Positions 34,887 through 45,427 are shown, counted from the stretch's first letter. The stretch: DNA of 64,000 nucleotides from VBCG01 sp036406955 (GCA_036406955.1 DASXAF010000103.1:5569-69568); one strand, 5' to 3'. Numbers and translations: made by a program. The notes: generated by a model not told the origin, from the letters alone.

Positions 34887-36616
34887 GGTGCGGAATCCTG
34901 CGATGGTGGAGGATTGGACGCGGGCAGCGGCTCGACGGTGTCGCTCTTGATGCGGCCGTCGAAGCGCGTGAGCAAATCGCGCACGAACGGCTCTTCGCGA
35001 AACGCCTGCTCGCCCTTGGCTTTGGCTTCCGCGCGCTCGCGACGTTCCTGGGCGGCGAGCGACGCGTCGGTCGTTTCGCCGACTTCGAACGCGAGCAGCA
35101 GTCGCCGGCCGACCGCCGCTTCGAGCGACGTCTTCAGCTTGTCCGCGTACGCCTTGTCGGCGAGATGCCGGTGCGACGTGGGCAGCGCCAGCGTGAGCGC
35201 GTTGCCGTCGACTGCACGCAGCTCCGATTGCGCCGCGAGTTGCGCCGCCATGCCGGTGAGCTTCAGCGCGACGACGAACGCGGGCCATTCCTCGGGTGTG
35301 GGCAGCGGCTGCGCCGGCGCGGCATGCGGGCGAGGCGGCGCGGACGCACGGGATGCGGAATCGGCCGCCGGGCGCAGCGATGCGACGTTGGACGCGCCCG
35401 GCGACGCCGTTGAGCGCACCGGTGTGGAGGCGGCGGCGCGCGCCGGTGCGGGGGCCGCGGCGGCACGCGCCGGCGCGGTCGCGCGTGCACTGCCCGCGCT
35501 GCTCGTGCCCGGCGCCGCCGTTTGCGCGCCGCCCTTGGCGGGCTCGAATGCGAGCAGCCGCAGCAGCGTCATCGCGAAGCCGGTGCGTTCGTCGGGGGCG
35601 AGTGGAAGATCGGTGCGGCCCTGCACGCAGATCTGGTACGCGAGCTGCACGGTGTCGGGCGCGAAGCGCGCGGCAGCGTCGATCACGCGCGCGCTGTCGT
35701 CGAAATGCGCCGCCGCCGCGGGCACGGTTTGCGCCACCGCCATGCGGTGGAACAGCGACGCCAGCTCGTCGAGGGCGCTCGAAAGCGACAGGCCGCGCCC
35801 GCCGAGCGCGTCGGCCTCGGCCAGCAATGCCGCGCCGTCATTGGAGGCGAGCGCATCGACGATGCGATAGAGGAATTCGCGGTCGACCACGCCCAGCATC
35901 GCACGCACGACGCTCTCCTCGAGCCTGCCGCCGCCGTACGCGATGGCCTGGTCGAGCAGCGAAAGGCCGTCGCGCATCGAGCCCTGCGCGGCACGCGCGA
36001 TCAGATCGACGCTCGCGGCGTCGTGCTCGACGCCTTCGGCGTGCAGGATCTCGGCGAGGCGCCGCGCCACGAGCTCGGGGCCGAGGGGCTTCAGGTTGAA
36101 CTGCAGGCAGCGCGACAGCACCGTGATCGGGATCTTCTGCGGGTCCGTGGTCGCGAGCACGAACTTCACGTGCTCCGGCGGCTCCTCCAGCGTCTTCAGC
36201 ATCGAGTTGAACGCCGCCTTCGACAGCATGTGGACCTCGTCGATGAGGTACACCTTGTAGCGGCCGGCGGTGGCCGCGTAGCGCGCGTTGTCGAGGATCT
36301 CGCGCATGTTGTCGATGCCAGTGTTCGACGCGGCATCGAGCTCCAGGAGGTCGACGAAGCGGCCGGCGTCGATGTCGCGGCACGCGCCGCATTCGCCGCA
36401 GGGCGTGGCCGACACGCCGCGCTCGCAGTTCAGGCTCTTCGCGAGGATGCGCGCGATGGTCGTCTTGCCGACGCCGCGCGTGCCGGTGAGCAGGTACGCG
36501 TGATGCAGCCTGCCGTTCGACAGCGCATTCGCCAGCGCGGTGACGACGTGCTCTTGGCCGGTGAGCTCCGCAAACGCCTTGGGCCGCCACTTGCGGGCGA
36601 GGACCTGGTACGACAT
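34883..36616 (-). CDS. dnaX: DNA polymerase III subunits gamma and tau
   Basis: 577-residue clamp-loader ATPase. MSYQVLARKWRPKAFAEL is the canonical start; Walker A TGTRGVGKTT, the four-Cys zinc site (CERGVSATPCGECGAC) and LIDEVHMLS follow. An Ala/Pro-rich linker (about 370-440) leads to the tau C-terminal domain. No A-rich slippery site like that of E. coli dnaX was noticed, so gamma may not be made by frameshifting. The ATG comes directly after a palindromic repeat that replaces the usual ribosome-binding region; a TTG at 36640 in frame is an alternative start inside the repeat. Confidence 0.96.
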   Translation of the reverse strand: MSYQVLARKWRPKAFAELTGQEHVVTALANALSNGRLHHAYLLTGTRGVGKTTIARILAKSLNCERGVSATPCGECGACRDIDAGRFVDLLELDAASNTGIDNMREILDNARYAATAGRYKVYLIDEVHMLSKAAFNSMLKTLEEPPEHVKFVLATTDPQKIPITVLSRCLQFNLKPLGPELVARRLAEILHAEGVEHDAASVDLIARAAQGSMRDGLSLLDQAIAYGGGRLEESVVRAMLGVVDREFLYRIVDALASNDGAALLAEADALGGRGLSLSSALDELASLFHRMAVAQTVPAAAAHFDDSARVIDAAARFAPDTVQLAYQICVQGRTDLPLAPDERTGFAMTLLRLLAFEPAKGGAQTAAPGTSSAGSARATAPARAAAAPAPARAAASTPVRSTASPGASNVASLRPAADSASRASAPPRPHAAPAQPLPTPEEWPAFVVALKLTGMAAQLAAQSELRAVDGNALTLALPTSHRHLADKAYADKLKTSLEAAVGRRLLLAFEVGETTDASLAAQERRERAEAKAKGEQAFREEPFVRDLLTRFDGRIKSDTVEPLPASNPPPSQDSAP

Positions 36617-36617
36617 C

Positions 36618-36680
36618 GGGGTCAGAGTAACCTTCGCCAAGCGGGGTCGGAGTACGTTTCCCGAAAGTTACTCTGACCCC
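36618..36680. repeat. REP-like inverted repeat directly upstream of dnaX
   Basis: GGGGTCAGAGTAAC (36618-36631) and GTTACTCTGACCCC (36667-36680) are perfect 14-base inverted arms; a related GGGGTCGGAGTACG lies between them at 36643-36656. The element starts one base from the dnaX ATG and ends about seven bases from the SRP RNA 3' end. It belongs to the same family as 8371-8408. Confidence 0.8.
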
Positions 36681-36686
36681 GAATCA

Positions 36687-36778
36687 GCATTGGGTGGCGA
36701 GCCGTTCCCCCGGCACTTGTCGGTACTCGCTGTGGCTGCTTCCTTCCGGACCTGACCAGGTTCACGAGCCGCCAATGC
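36687..36778 (-). ncRNA. ffs: Signal recognition particle RNA (4.5S type)
   Basis: The conserved apical hairpin of SRP RNA is present on the minus strand: CAGGTCCGGAAGGAAGCAGC. Flanking GCATTGG and CCAATGC (minus strand 5' and 3' ends) pair to close the rod, giving about 92 nt; the ends are approximate. It binds Ffh for cotranslational targeting. Position just before dnaX is conserved in betaproteobacteria. A TATAAT on the minus strand at 36826-36821 predicts a 5' leader of about 35 nt, to be removed by RNase P. Confidence 0.95.
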
Positions 36779-36820
36779 GGGGCGACCCGCCGTTGATCGG
36801 GGCGCAATGCGCGGACGGCC

Positions 36821-36826
36821 ATTATA
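36821..36826 (-). promoter_or_regulatory. -10 box of the SRP RNA promoter
   Basis: A perfect TATAAT on the minus strand, 43 bases upstream of the inferred mature 5' end. No strong -35 hexamer is seen at 16-18 bases. Confidence 0.55.
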
Positions 36827-36872
36827 CGCTCGCCATCCGACGAACCGTCGTGGGACGCGCGCGGATCGCCGG

Positions 36873-36878
36873 TATAAT
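36873..36878 (+). promoter_or_regulatory. -10 box of the mltF promoter
   Basis: Perfect TATAAT followed by CGCGCGG; the mltF TTG start lies 31 bases downstream. The -35 region (near 36850) is poor. Confidence 0.55.
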
Positions 36879-36908
36879 CGCGCGGTTTGCTTCGTCGACG
36901 GGGATAGT

Positions 36909-38354
36909 TTGAGCATATCCGATCCCGCTCGATGGCGACACGGCGTCGTGCGGCGGACCGCGGTCCTCGCCGGCGCCGGTGCGCTGGTGCTCTGCGGCTG
37001 CGGTCCCACCCAGGAGCCGCCTTCCACGACCGCAGGCAACGCGCTCATCGTCGTCGTTCGTCCCGGACCCACCACGTGGTTCGCCGGCGAGAACGACCGC
37101 CCGGCGGGCCTCGATCACGATCTCATCGAGCGCTTCGCGCGCGAGCAGAAGCTGCCGCTGATGGTCGTCGTCGCGCAGAATGCCACGCAGCTCATGAGCA
37201 AGGTCGCGCGCGGTGAAGCGCACATCGGCGCGGGCGGCCTGTTCCAGATGCCGCCGCCCGACGCGCGCGACGCGGGCGCGCGCGTGCTGTGGAGCGAGGG
37301 CTATCATTCCGTCGAGCCGGTGCTGATCTACGGCGGCGACGGCTACAAGCCGCAGTCGTGGTCCGATCTCACGGGCGCGACCATCGCGTACGCCGAGCAC
37401 ACCGGCCTCGAGTCCTCGATCGCCGCGGTGCGAAGCGCGCATTCCGAGGTGCGCTGGAAGCCGCTCGATCCTCCGTCGGCGGATGCGCTCATCGCACAGG
37501 TGTCGGAAGGCACGATCGACTACGCGATCGTCGCCTCGTCGGATGCCGCGGCGATGCGCAGCGTCTACCTCGACTTCGACGTCGCGTTCCCGGTGGGCGC
37601 GCCGCGCGAGCTGGCGTGGGCCGTCGCGCCCGGGCATCCCGAGCTGCGCGCGGCCGTCGACCGGTTCTTCGAGCGGCTGCGCTCGGACGGCACGCTGGCG
37701 CGCTACGCGGAACGCTACTTCGGCGCGCGCGACATCGAGCGCATCGACGCGGGCATCTTCCGCGATCGCATCGACACGACGCTGCCGCAGTATCGCCCGT
37801 ACTTCTACGAAGCCCAGGCGCAGACCGGCATCGAATGGCGGCTGCTCGCCGCGGTCGCGTACCAGGAATCGCAGTGGGATCCGGTCGCGACCAGCGAGAC
37901 CGGCGTGCGCGGGCTGATGCAGCTCACCGAGGACACCGCGCGCATGCTCGGCGTCGCGGACCGGCTCGACGCGAAGTCTTCCGCGCTCGGTGCGGCGCGC
38001 TACCTGCGCACGCTGAAGGACAAGCTGCCGGCCCGCATCGCGGAGCCGGACCGCACCTGGCTCGCGCTCGCCGCGTTCAACATCGGCATCGGGCATCTCG
38101 AGGATGCGCGCGTGCTCGCACAGCGCCAGAAGCTCAATCCGGATGTGTGGAGCGACGTGCGCAAGGCGCTGCCGCTGCTCGCGCAGCAGGATTACTTCCT
38201 GCAGGCCAAGAACGGCTACGCCCGGGGCGGCATGCCGGTTGCATTCGTCGATCGCGTGCGCGCGTATTACGACGTGCTGCTGCGTACCGAGCCGTCCTAC
38301 CATCCGCGCCTGCGCGTGAGCCAGGCCGAGCAGACCGCCGCGCTCGCCCGCTGA
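36909..38354 (+). CDS. mltF: Membrane-bound lytic murein transglycosylase F
   Basis: 481-residue lipoprotein that cleaves peptidoglycan to anhydromuropeptides. Residues 1-31 form a lipoprotein signal (AGALVLCGC). A periplasmic SBP_bac_3-like domain (about 45-265) is followed by an SLT domain with the catalytic Glu in QESQWDP, then ETGVRGLMQLT and LALAAFNIGIGHL. TTG 36909 with GGGGA upstream is the only plausible start after the TATAAT promoter; the longer frame to 36807 overlaps promoter DNA. Confidence 0.93.
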   Translation: MSISDPARWRHGVVRRTAVLAGAGALVLCGCGPTQEPPSTTAGNALIVVVRPGPTTWFAGENDRPAGLDHDLIERFAREQKLPLMVVVAQNATQLMSKVARGEAHIGAGGLFQMPPPDARDAGARVLWSEGYHSVEPVLIYGGDGYKPQSWSDLTGATIAYAEHTGLESSIAAVRSAHSEVRWKPLDPPSADALIAQVSEGTIDYAIVASSDAAAMRSVYLDFDVAFPVGAPRELAWAVAPGHPELRAAVDRFFERLRSDGTLARYAERYFGARDIERIDAGIFRDRIDTTLPQYRPYFYEAQAQTGIEWRLLAAVAYQESQWDPVATSETGVRGLMQLTEDTARMLGVADRLDAKSSALGAARYLRTLKDKLPARIAEPDRTWLALAAFNIGIGHLEDARVLAQRQKLNPDVWSDVRKALPLLAQQDYFLQAKNGYARGGMPVAFVDRVRAYYDVLLRTEPSYHPRLRVSQAEQTAALAR

Positions 38355-38405
38355 ACCCCGTCGTCGTCAATCGTCGCTCGCGCATTGCGCGTGCGATCGC
38401 CTAAG

Positions 38406-39224
38406 ATGCGCGCCATGCCTCTTTCGCATCGCATCTGCGCCCGCGCGCTCGCGCTCGCGTGGATGCTCCTCGTGATGCCGCCCGTGAATGCGGCGCAAGC
38501 GCCTTCCGTCTTCGTCGACGAGCTCACCTCGCCGGAGCTCGCGGCGCGCGTGCATGCGGGCGCCACGACGATCCTCGTGCCGATCGGCGGCACCGAGCAG
38601 AGCGGCGCGCACATGGCGCTCGGAAAGCACAACGCGCGGGCGCGCGCGCTCGCGCAGCGCATCGCCATCGCGCTCGGCAACGCGCTGGTGGCGCCCGTCG
38701 TCGCGTACGTGCCGGAAGGCCGCGTCGATCCGCCGACCGCGCACATGCGCTACCCGGGAACCATCGCGATATCGGATTCCGCATTCGAGCAGGTTCTCGA
38801 CGGCGCGGCGCGCAGTTTTCGGCGTCACGGCTTTCGTGACATCGTGTTCCTCGGTGACCACGGCGGCTACCGGAAGGACGAACAGGTCGTCGCGGCGCGC
38901 CTGAATCGCGAATGGGCTTCCGACGCGACCAGGGTGCACGCGCTGCCCGAGTACTACCGCGCCACGTCGTCGGGCTTCGCCAGGCTGTTGCGCGCGCGCG
39001 GCTATTCCGATGCCGAGATCGGCACGCACGCCGGGCTCGCGGACACCGCGCTCACGATGGCGCTCGATCCCGCATCGGTGCGCGACGGTGCACTGGCGCA
39101 CGCCGCATCGGTGCCCGGCGTCCAAGGCGATCCCGCCCGCGCCACCGCCGCGCTCGGCGAGATGGGGGTGGACCTCATCGTGAACGAGAGCGTCGCGGCG
39201 ATCCGGGCCGCGACGCGCCGCTGA
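38406..39224 (+). CDS. Secreted creatininase-family protein
   Basis: 272 residues with a signal peptide (about 1-31, cut near VNAAQA). It matches the creatininase (creatinine amidohydrolase) family through PIGGTEQSGAHMALGKHN and FLGDHGGYRKD. In classical members the first motif is EQHGPHLP...D, so one metal-binding His is Ser and the Asp position is His; metal binding may differ. The downstream beta-propeller gene starts 32 bases later. Start choice is between ATG 38406 and 38415. Substrate unknown. Confidence 0.85.
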   Translation: MRAMPLSHRICARALALAWMLLVMPPVNAAQAPSVFVDELTSPELAARVHAGATTILVPIGGTEQSGAHMALGKHNARARALAQRIAIALGNALVAPVVAYVPEGRVDPPTAHMRYPGTIAISDSAFEQVLDGAARSFRRHGFRDIVFLGDHGGYRKDEQVVAARLNREWASDATRVHALPEYYRATSSGFARLLRARGYSDAEIGTHAGLADTALTMALDPASVRDGALAHAASVPGVQGDPARATAALGEMGVDLIVNESVAAIRAATRR

Positions 39225-39256
39225 ATGACATCGCATACGTCTTCCTGGAAACCTAC

Positions 39257-40423
39257 GTGAATCCGCATCGTCTCGCTTTGCTTTGCATCAGCGTGCTGTT
39301 CGCTGCCGCCAACGCGGCAGCGCAGGCACCGGGCCCGGCCCGCATCGCCGTCAGTACCGTTCCCGGCATGCCGCCGGTGGTCGACCCGTCGAATCTCTAC
39401 AGCGAGGCCGGCGCGGGCAAGCTCTCGCCGGCGGTCGCGCAGGCGCTGCCGCGCGTGTACGTGCCGAACCTGCAGTCCAACGACGTCTACGTCATCGACC
39501 CCGCCACGATGAAGGTGGTGAACCGCTTTCGCGTCGGCGTCAATCCGCAGCACGTCGTGCCGTCGTGGGATCTGTCGACGCTGTGGGTGGCGAACAACGC
39601 CGAGAACCGCACGGACGGCAGCCTGACCCCGATCGATCCGGCCACGGGCAAGCCCGGCAAGGCGATCGCGGTGGACGATCCGTACAACATGTATTTCACG
39701 CCCGACGGCCGCTTCGCCATCGTCGTGGCGGAAGCGCTCGAGCGGCTCGACTTCCGCGATCCGAAGACGATGGCGCTCGCCTGGTCGCTGCCGGTACCGG
39801 GCTGCAAGGGGATCAACCACGCGGACTTCTCGATCGACGGCCGCTACGCGATCTTCACCTGCGAGTTCGCCGGCAGCATTGCGAAGGTGGACCTGGTCGA
39901 GCGCAAGGTGCTCGGCATGCTGAAGCTGTCGAAGGGTCACATGCCGCAGGACATCCGCGTCTCGCCCGACGGACGCAAGTTCTACGTCGCGGACATGATG
40001 GCCGACGGCGTGTTCGTCGTCGATGGCGAGGCGTTCACGGAACTCGGCTTCATCAAGACGGGCAAGGGCACGCACGGGCTGTATCCGAGCCGTGACGGCA
40101 GGAAGCTCTACGTCGCCAACCGCGGCTCGAACAGGATCCACGGAGCGTCGCACGGGCCCGGCAGCGTGTCGGTCGTCGATTTCGCGACGGACAAGGTCGA
40201 GGCGAACTGGCCCATTCCCGGCGGCGGCAGCCCCGACATGGGCAACGTGAGCGCCGACGGCAAGGCGCTGTGGCTATCGGGCCGCTACGACAACGTCGTG
40301 TACGTGTTCGACACGACCAGCGGCGGCGTCACCAAGATCCCCGTCGGCAAGGAGCCGCACGGGCTCGCGGTATGGCCGCAGCCGGGCAGGTATTGCCTGG
40401 GGCATACGGGGAATATGCGGTGA
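39257..40423 (+). CDS. Secreted YVTN/cytochrome d1-type beta-propeller protein
   Basis: 388 residues. GTG 39257 with GGAA six bases upstream gives signal peptide MNPHRLALLCISVLFAAANA. The mature protein has repeated propeller blades with RVYVPNLQSNDVYVIDPAT, LWVANNAENRT, KFYVADMMADGVFVVDGEA and KLYVANRGSNRI. Heme motif CxxCH is absent, so it is not a cytochrome. Such propellers act as periplasmic binding or scaffold proteins. Possible operon with the creatininase-like gene. Confidence 0.85.
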   Translation: MNPHRLALLCISVLFAAANAAAQAPGPARIAVSTVPGMPPVVDPSNLYSEAGAGKLSPAVAQALPRVYVPNLQSNDVYVIDPATMKVVNRFRVGVNPQHVVPSWDLSTLWVANNAENRTDGSLTPIDPATGKPGKAIAVDDPYNMYFTPDGRFAIVVAEALERLDFRDPKTMALAWSLPVPGCKGINHADFSIDGRYAIFTCEFAGSIAKVDLVERKVLGMLKLSKGHMPQDIRVSPDGRKFYVADMMADGVFVVDGEAFTELGFIKTGKGTHGLYPSRDGRKLYVANRGSNRIHGASHGPGSVSVVDFATDKVEANWPIPGGGSPDMGNVSADGKALWLSGRYDNVVYVFDTTSGGVTKIPVGKEPHGLAVWPQPGRYCLGHTGNMR

Positions 40424-40426
40424 AGC

Positions 40427-41716
<1,290 letters not shown>

Positions 41717-41780
41717 TCAGGGATCAGAGGTCAGGAATCAGGCATCGGCAACTTCAACGACGAGAATCTAGCATGACGCG

Positions 41781-43109
41781 TCACGCGTCATCGTCCGCGC
41801 GCCTGCGGCGTGCGGCCTCGTCGCGGCGGCGAAGGTCCTCCAGGCGCTCGCGGATCTTCGCTTCGAGCCCGCGTTCCGTGGGCTCGTAGAACGTGACGTC
41901 GGGCATGTCGTCGGGCAGGTAGCGCTCGCCCGCCGCGTACGCATCGGCTTCGTCGTGCGCATAGCGATAGCCCTTGCCGTAGCCCAGGCCCTTCATGAGG
42001 CGCGTCGGCGCGTTGCGCAGGCGCAGCGGCACCGCCCGCGTGCCGTCGTCCGCGATGAACGCGCGTGCGGCGTTGAACGCGTTGTAGACGGCGTTGCTCT
42101 TGGGCGCGCAGGCGAGGTAGAGGACGCAATGCGCGAGCGCGAGCTCGCCTTCCGGCGTGCCGAGCCGCTCGTAGGTCGCGACCGAATCGAGCGCGACCTG
42201 CAGCGCGCGCGGATCGGCAAGCCCGATGTCCTCGACGGCCATGCGGATCATGCGGCGGCCCACGTAAAGCGGATCCGCCCCGCCGTCCAGCATGCGGCAC
42301 ATCCAGTAGAGCGATGCGTCGGGGTCCGATCCACGCACCGCCTTGTGCAGCGCCGAGATCTGGTCGTAGAAAGCGTCGCCGCCCTTGTCGAAGCGGCGCA
42401 GGCTGCGGGCGATCGTCTGCTCCACGAACGCGACGTCGATCTCGCTGCGCCGCGCCTCGGTCGCGGCAATCGCGAGCTGCTCGACCATGTTGATGAGCCG
42501 CCGCGCGTCGCCGTCGGCGTATCCGACCAGCGCATCGCGCGCCGCGCGCTCGAACGAGGCGCCCGGCATGGCGGCCGCGACGGCGCGGTCCAGCAACGTC
42601 GCGAGCTCGTCCGGCGACAGCGGCTCGAGCACGTACACCGCGGCACGCGAGAGAAGTGCGCTATTGACCTCGAACGACGGGTTCTCCGTGGTCGCGCCGA
42701 TGAAGGTGAGCAAGCCCTGCTCGACGAACGGCAGGAACGCATCCTGTTGCGCCTTGTTGAAGCGATGCACCTCGTCGACGAACAGGATGGTCGGACGGTT
42801 GAACTGGCCGCGCACCGCCTGCGCGCGTGCGACCGCGTCGCGAATGTCCTTGACGCCTGCGAGCACCGCGGAGATCGCGATGAACTCGGCGTTGAACGCG
42901 TCGGCCATGAGCCGCGCGAGCGTGGTCTTGCCCACGCCGGGCGGACCCCAGAGGATCATCGAATGGAGCTTGCCGGAGGCGAACGCGACCGCGAGCGGCT
43001 TGCCCGGCGCGAGCAGGTGGCGCTGGCCGATCACCTGGTCGATGGTGCGCGGACGCAGCCGCTCGGCGAGCGGGACGTTGGGCGCGGCGTCGGCGAAGAG
43101 GTCGGTCAT
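41781..43109 (-). CDS. rarA: Replication-associated recombination protein A (RarA/MgsA)
   Basis: 442-residue AAA ATPase acting at stalled forks. Walker A WGPPGVGKTTLARLMA, Walker B LFVDEVHRFNKAQQDAFLP, sensor region GATTENPSFEVNSALLSR. The C-terminal tail is Arg/Asp rich. It lies 64 bases from serS in the usual lolA-rarA-serS neighbourhood, though here two extra genes sit between rarA and lolA. Confidence 0.96.
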   Translation of the reverse strand: MTDLFADAAPNVPLAERLRPRTIDQVIGQRHLLAPGKPLAVAFASGKLHSMILWGPPGVGKTTLARLMADAFNAEFIAISAVLAGVKDIRDAVARAQAVRGQFNRPTILFVDEVHRFNKAQQDAFLPFVEQGLLTFIGATTENPSFEVNSALLSRAAVYVLEPLSPDELATLLDRAVAAAMPGASFERAARDALVGYADGDARRLINMVEQLAIAATEARRSEIDVAFVEQTIARSLRRFDKGGDAFYDQISALHKAVRGSDPDASLYWMCRMLDGGADPLYVGRRMIRMAVEDIGLADPRALQVALDSVATYERLGTPEGELALAHCVLYLACAPKSNAVYNAFNAARAFIADDGTRAVPLRLRNAPTRLMKGLGYGKGYRYAHDEADAYAAGERYLPDDMPDVTFYEPTERGLEAKIRERLEDLRRRDEAARRRRADDDA

Positions 43110-43177
43110 TTTCGGCGGGCGTTGCGTCGCCCGAGCATTACGCCTATCTTGGGCGGCCCTGTCAAAGCGTGGCGATC

Positions 43178-43831
43178 ATGATCGATTTCTACTACGGCTC
43201 GGGCTCGCCGTACGCCTGGCGCGTCTGGCTGGCGCTCGAGCACAAGGCGCTACCCTACGAGCTCCATGTGATGTCGTTCTCCTCCGGCGACCTCAAGACC
43301 GACGCGTACCGCGCGATCAATCCGCGCGGCCGCGTACCGGCCATCGTCGACGGCGACTTCAAGCTGGCCGAATCGGCCGCCATCCTCGAATACCTCGAGG
43401 ACGCGTATCCGCAATCCGGTGCGCGGCTGTTCCCGGCGGACGTGCGGGCACGTGCGCACGCGCGGCGCATGATCCGCGAGGCGGACGAATACCTCGCGCA
43501 TCGCATGGAAGCATTGCTCGACCTGCTGTTCGATCCGCCGCAGGCACCGGATGCGGCTACCGTTGCGCGCGCCCGCGAGGACTTGCTGGCCGAGGTCGAC
43601 GTCTTCGAGCGATCGGCGGCGGCGCCGTTCCTCGCGGGCGACCTCGGCGCCGTGGACTTCACCGTCTACCCGCTCATCGCGCTGACGTTGCGCCTGCAGG
43701 ATCGCAGGCAACCGTCGCTCGGCATCCGCGAAAGCCTCGGTGCGCAGCTCGCCGCGTGGATGCGGCGGGTCGAGGCGCTGCCGTACTTCGAGCGCACGTA
43801 TCCGCCGCATTGGAAGGCGGCAAGCGCGTGA
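43178..43831 (+). CDS. Glutathione S-transferase family protein
   Basis: 217 residues. Thioredoxin-like N domain with GSGSPYAWRVWLALEHK and the cis-Pro and Glu-Ser motif (RVPAIVDG...LAESAAIL), then an all-helical C domain. ATG 43178 is preferred to GTG 43169. Reads divergently from rarA and is coupled to the phosphodiesterase gene by a GTGA overlap. Substrate unknown. Confidence 0.92.
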   Translation: MIDFYYGSGSPYAWRVWLALEHKALPYELHVMSFSSGDLKTDAYRAINPRGRVPAIVDGDFKLAESAAILEYLEDAYPQSGARLFPADVRARAHARRMIREADEYLAHRMEALLDLLFDPPQAPDAATVARAREDLLAEVDVFERSAAAPFLAGDLGAVDFTVYPLIALTLRLQDRRQPSLGIRESLGAQLAAWMRRVEALPYFERTYPPHWKAASA

Positions 43832-44775
43832 AGACGCTCGTCGCACTGGCGCTTGGCGCCGCGCTGAGCGCGCACGCCGCGGCCTTCGACGTCGAGGGCC
43901 ATCGCGGCGCCCGCGGGCTCGCGCCCGAAAATACGCTCGCGGCGTTTCGCACGGCCCTCGCGCTGGGCGTCGCGACGATCGAGACCGACGTCGCGGTGAC
44001 GCGCGACGACGTCGTGGTGATCTCGCACAACCCGCGCTTGAGCGCGGATCTCACCCGCGACGCCGGCGACCGATGGCTCGACCGCGAAGGCCCGCGCATC
44101 CGGGACCTCTCCTACGCCGAGCTGGCACGCTACGACATCGGCCGCCTGAACCCGCAATCGAGCTATGCCCGCCAGTTCCCGCAGCAGCAGGCGAGCGACG
44201 GCGAGCGCTTTCCCAAGCTCGAGCAGCTGTTCGATCTGGTGAAGGACCGCGACGTGCGTCTCAACATCGAGACCAAGCTGACGCCCGACCATCCCGAGGA
44301 TGCACCGGCGCCGGATCCCTTCGCGCGACTGGTGGTGGAGCGCGTGCGTGCCGCGGGAGTCGCCTCGCGCGTCACCATCCAGTCGTTCGACTGGCGCACG
44401 CTCTTGGCGGTGAAAAAGCTTGCCCCGGAGCTTCGCACCTCGTGCCTCACCATCGAGACGAACAACTCCAACAACGTGGCGCCGCGCAACGGCGCACCGT
44501 CCGCGTGGACCGCCGGCCTGGACCTGCGGCAGGAGGCGTCCGTGCCGCGCCTGGCGAAGGCCGCGGGGTGCGACGTGTGGTCGCCGTTCTTTCGCAACGC
44601 CACGCGCGAGCGCATCGACGAAGCGCACGCGCTGGGCCTGACCGTGCTGCCGTGGACGGTGAACGACACCGCCGACATCGAGCGCCTCCTCGACGCAGGC
44701 GTCGACGGGCTGATCAGCGACTATCCCGACCGGCTCAAGGCCATCGTCGAGCATCGCGGCCTCAGCGCGCGGTGA
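43828..44775 (+). CDS. Glycerophosphodiester phosphodiesterase, periplasmic
   Basis: 315 residues, signal peptide 1-18 (AHAAAF cut). GDPD fold: GHRGARGLAPENTLAAF with catalytic His, ETDVAVTRDDVVVISHNP with metal ligands and second His, LNIETKL, and WTVNDTADIERLLDAGVDG. Hydrolyses glycerophosphodiesters to glycerol-3-phosphate. GTG start overlaps the GST stop. Ends one base from the convergent lolA stop. Confidence 0.94.
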   Translation: MKTLVALALGAALSAHAAAFDVEGHRGARGLAPENTLAAFRTALALGVATIETDVAVTRDDVVVISHNPRLSADLTRDAGDRWLDREGPRIRDLSYAELARYDIGRLNPQSSYARQFPQQQASDGERFPKLEQLFDLVKDRDVRLNIETKLTPDHPEDAPAPDPFARLVVERVRAAGVASRVTIQSFDWRTLLAVKKLAPELRTSCLTIETNNSNNVAPRNGAPSAWTAGLDLRQEASVPRLAKAAGCDVWSPFFRNATRERIDEAHALGLTVLPWTVNDTADIERLLDAGVDGLISDYPDRLKAIVEHRGLSAR

Positions 44776-44776
44776 G

Positions 44777-45427
44777 CTAACGGTTGCCGATGACGTCCGC
44801 GCCGGGCGGCGGCGTGAACCTGAACGCGTCGGGCGGCACCGCGGGATTGCGCTCCATCGTGTCGAACACGAGCTCGGTGGTCTGGCCGAACGCGTCCGTC
44901 AGGGTCATCGCGCGCGGCAGGTTGTCTCGAAAGCCGAGGCGTATGCGCTTGAACTGGGTCTCGGACGTTTTCGGCGCGGCGTCGACGTATTGGAGGCCGT
45001 TCGCCGCAGCGCCTTCCCCGATGTCGAAGCTGCGCTCGAGCGCATTGTCACCGGCGAGCAGCGCCGCGGGCGTCGACCCGAGCGCCGCGTCGAGCTTGCG
45101 CACCATCACCTGGTTCAGGTCCTTGTCGTAGACCCACACGTCGGTGCCGTCGCCGACGATCAGCTGATCGTACGGCTTGTCGTAGGACCAGCGGAACTTG
45201 CCCGGCCGCGCGAACGCGAACGAGCCGGAGCTCTTCTGCGTCGTGCGCCCCTGTGCATTCGTCACCGTCTGATGGAACGTTCCCCGGGCCGTCTTCGTGC
45301 CGTCGAGGAAGGCGTGGAGCTGGTCGAGGCCGCTTGCATGCGCGGTGGAGGCGAGAGCCAGCAAGCCGGTCGCGAGAAGAAGCGATCGCATCGCCGTTAG
45401 TCCGCGCAAGCGGGCCGCCGGTTTCAT
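44777..45427 (-). CDS. lolA: Outer-membrane lipoprotein carrier protein LolA
   Basis: 216 residues. Periplasmic chaperone carrying lipoproteins from LolCDE to LolB. Signal peptide ends at AHA; FHQTVTNAQGRTTQKSSG and FRWSYDKPYDQLIVGDG are typical. ATG 45427 overlaps the preceding stop (TGATG); an internal ATG at 45391 (MRSLLLATG) would give a more standard signal peptide and is a fair alternative. Confidence 0.94.
   Translation of the reverse strand: MKPAARLRGLTAMRSLLLATGLLALASTAHASGLDQLHAFLDGTKTARGTFHQTVTNAQGRTTQKSSGSFAFARPGKFRWSYDKPYDQLIVGDGTDVWVYDKDLNQVMVRKLDAALGSTPAALLAGDNALERSFDIGEGAAANGLQYVDAAPKTSETQFKRIRLGFRDNLPRAMTLTDAFGQTTELVFDTMERNPAVPPDAFRFTPPPGADVIGNR

Noticed and set aside
34883..36616. 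dnaX searched for a programmed -1 frameshift site
   Set aside because: No A-rich slippery heptamer was noticed in the linker region.
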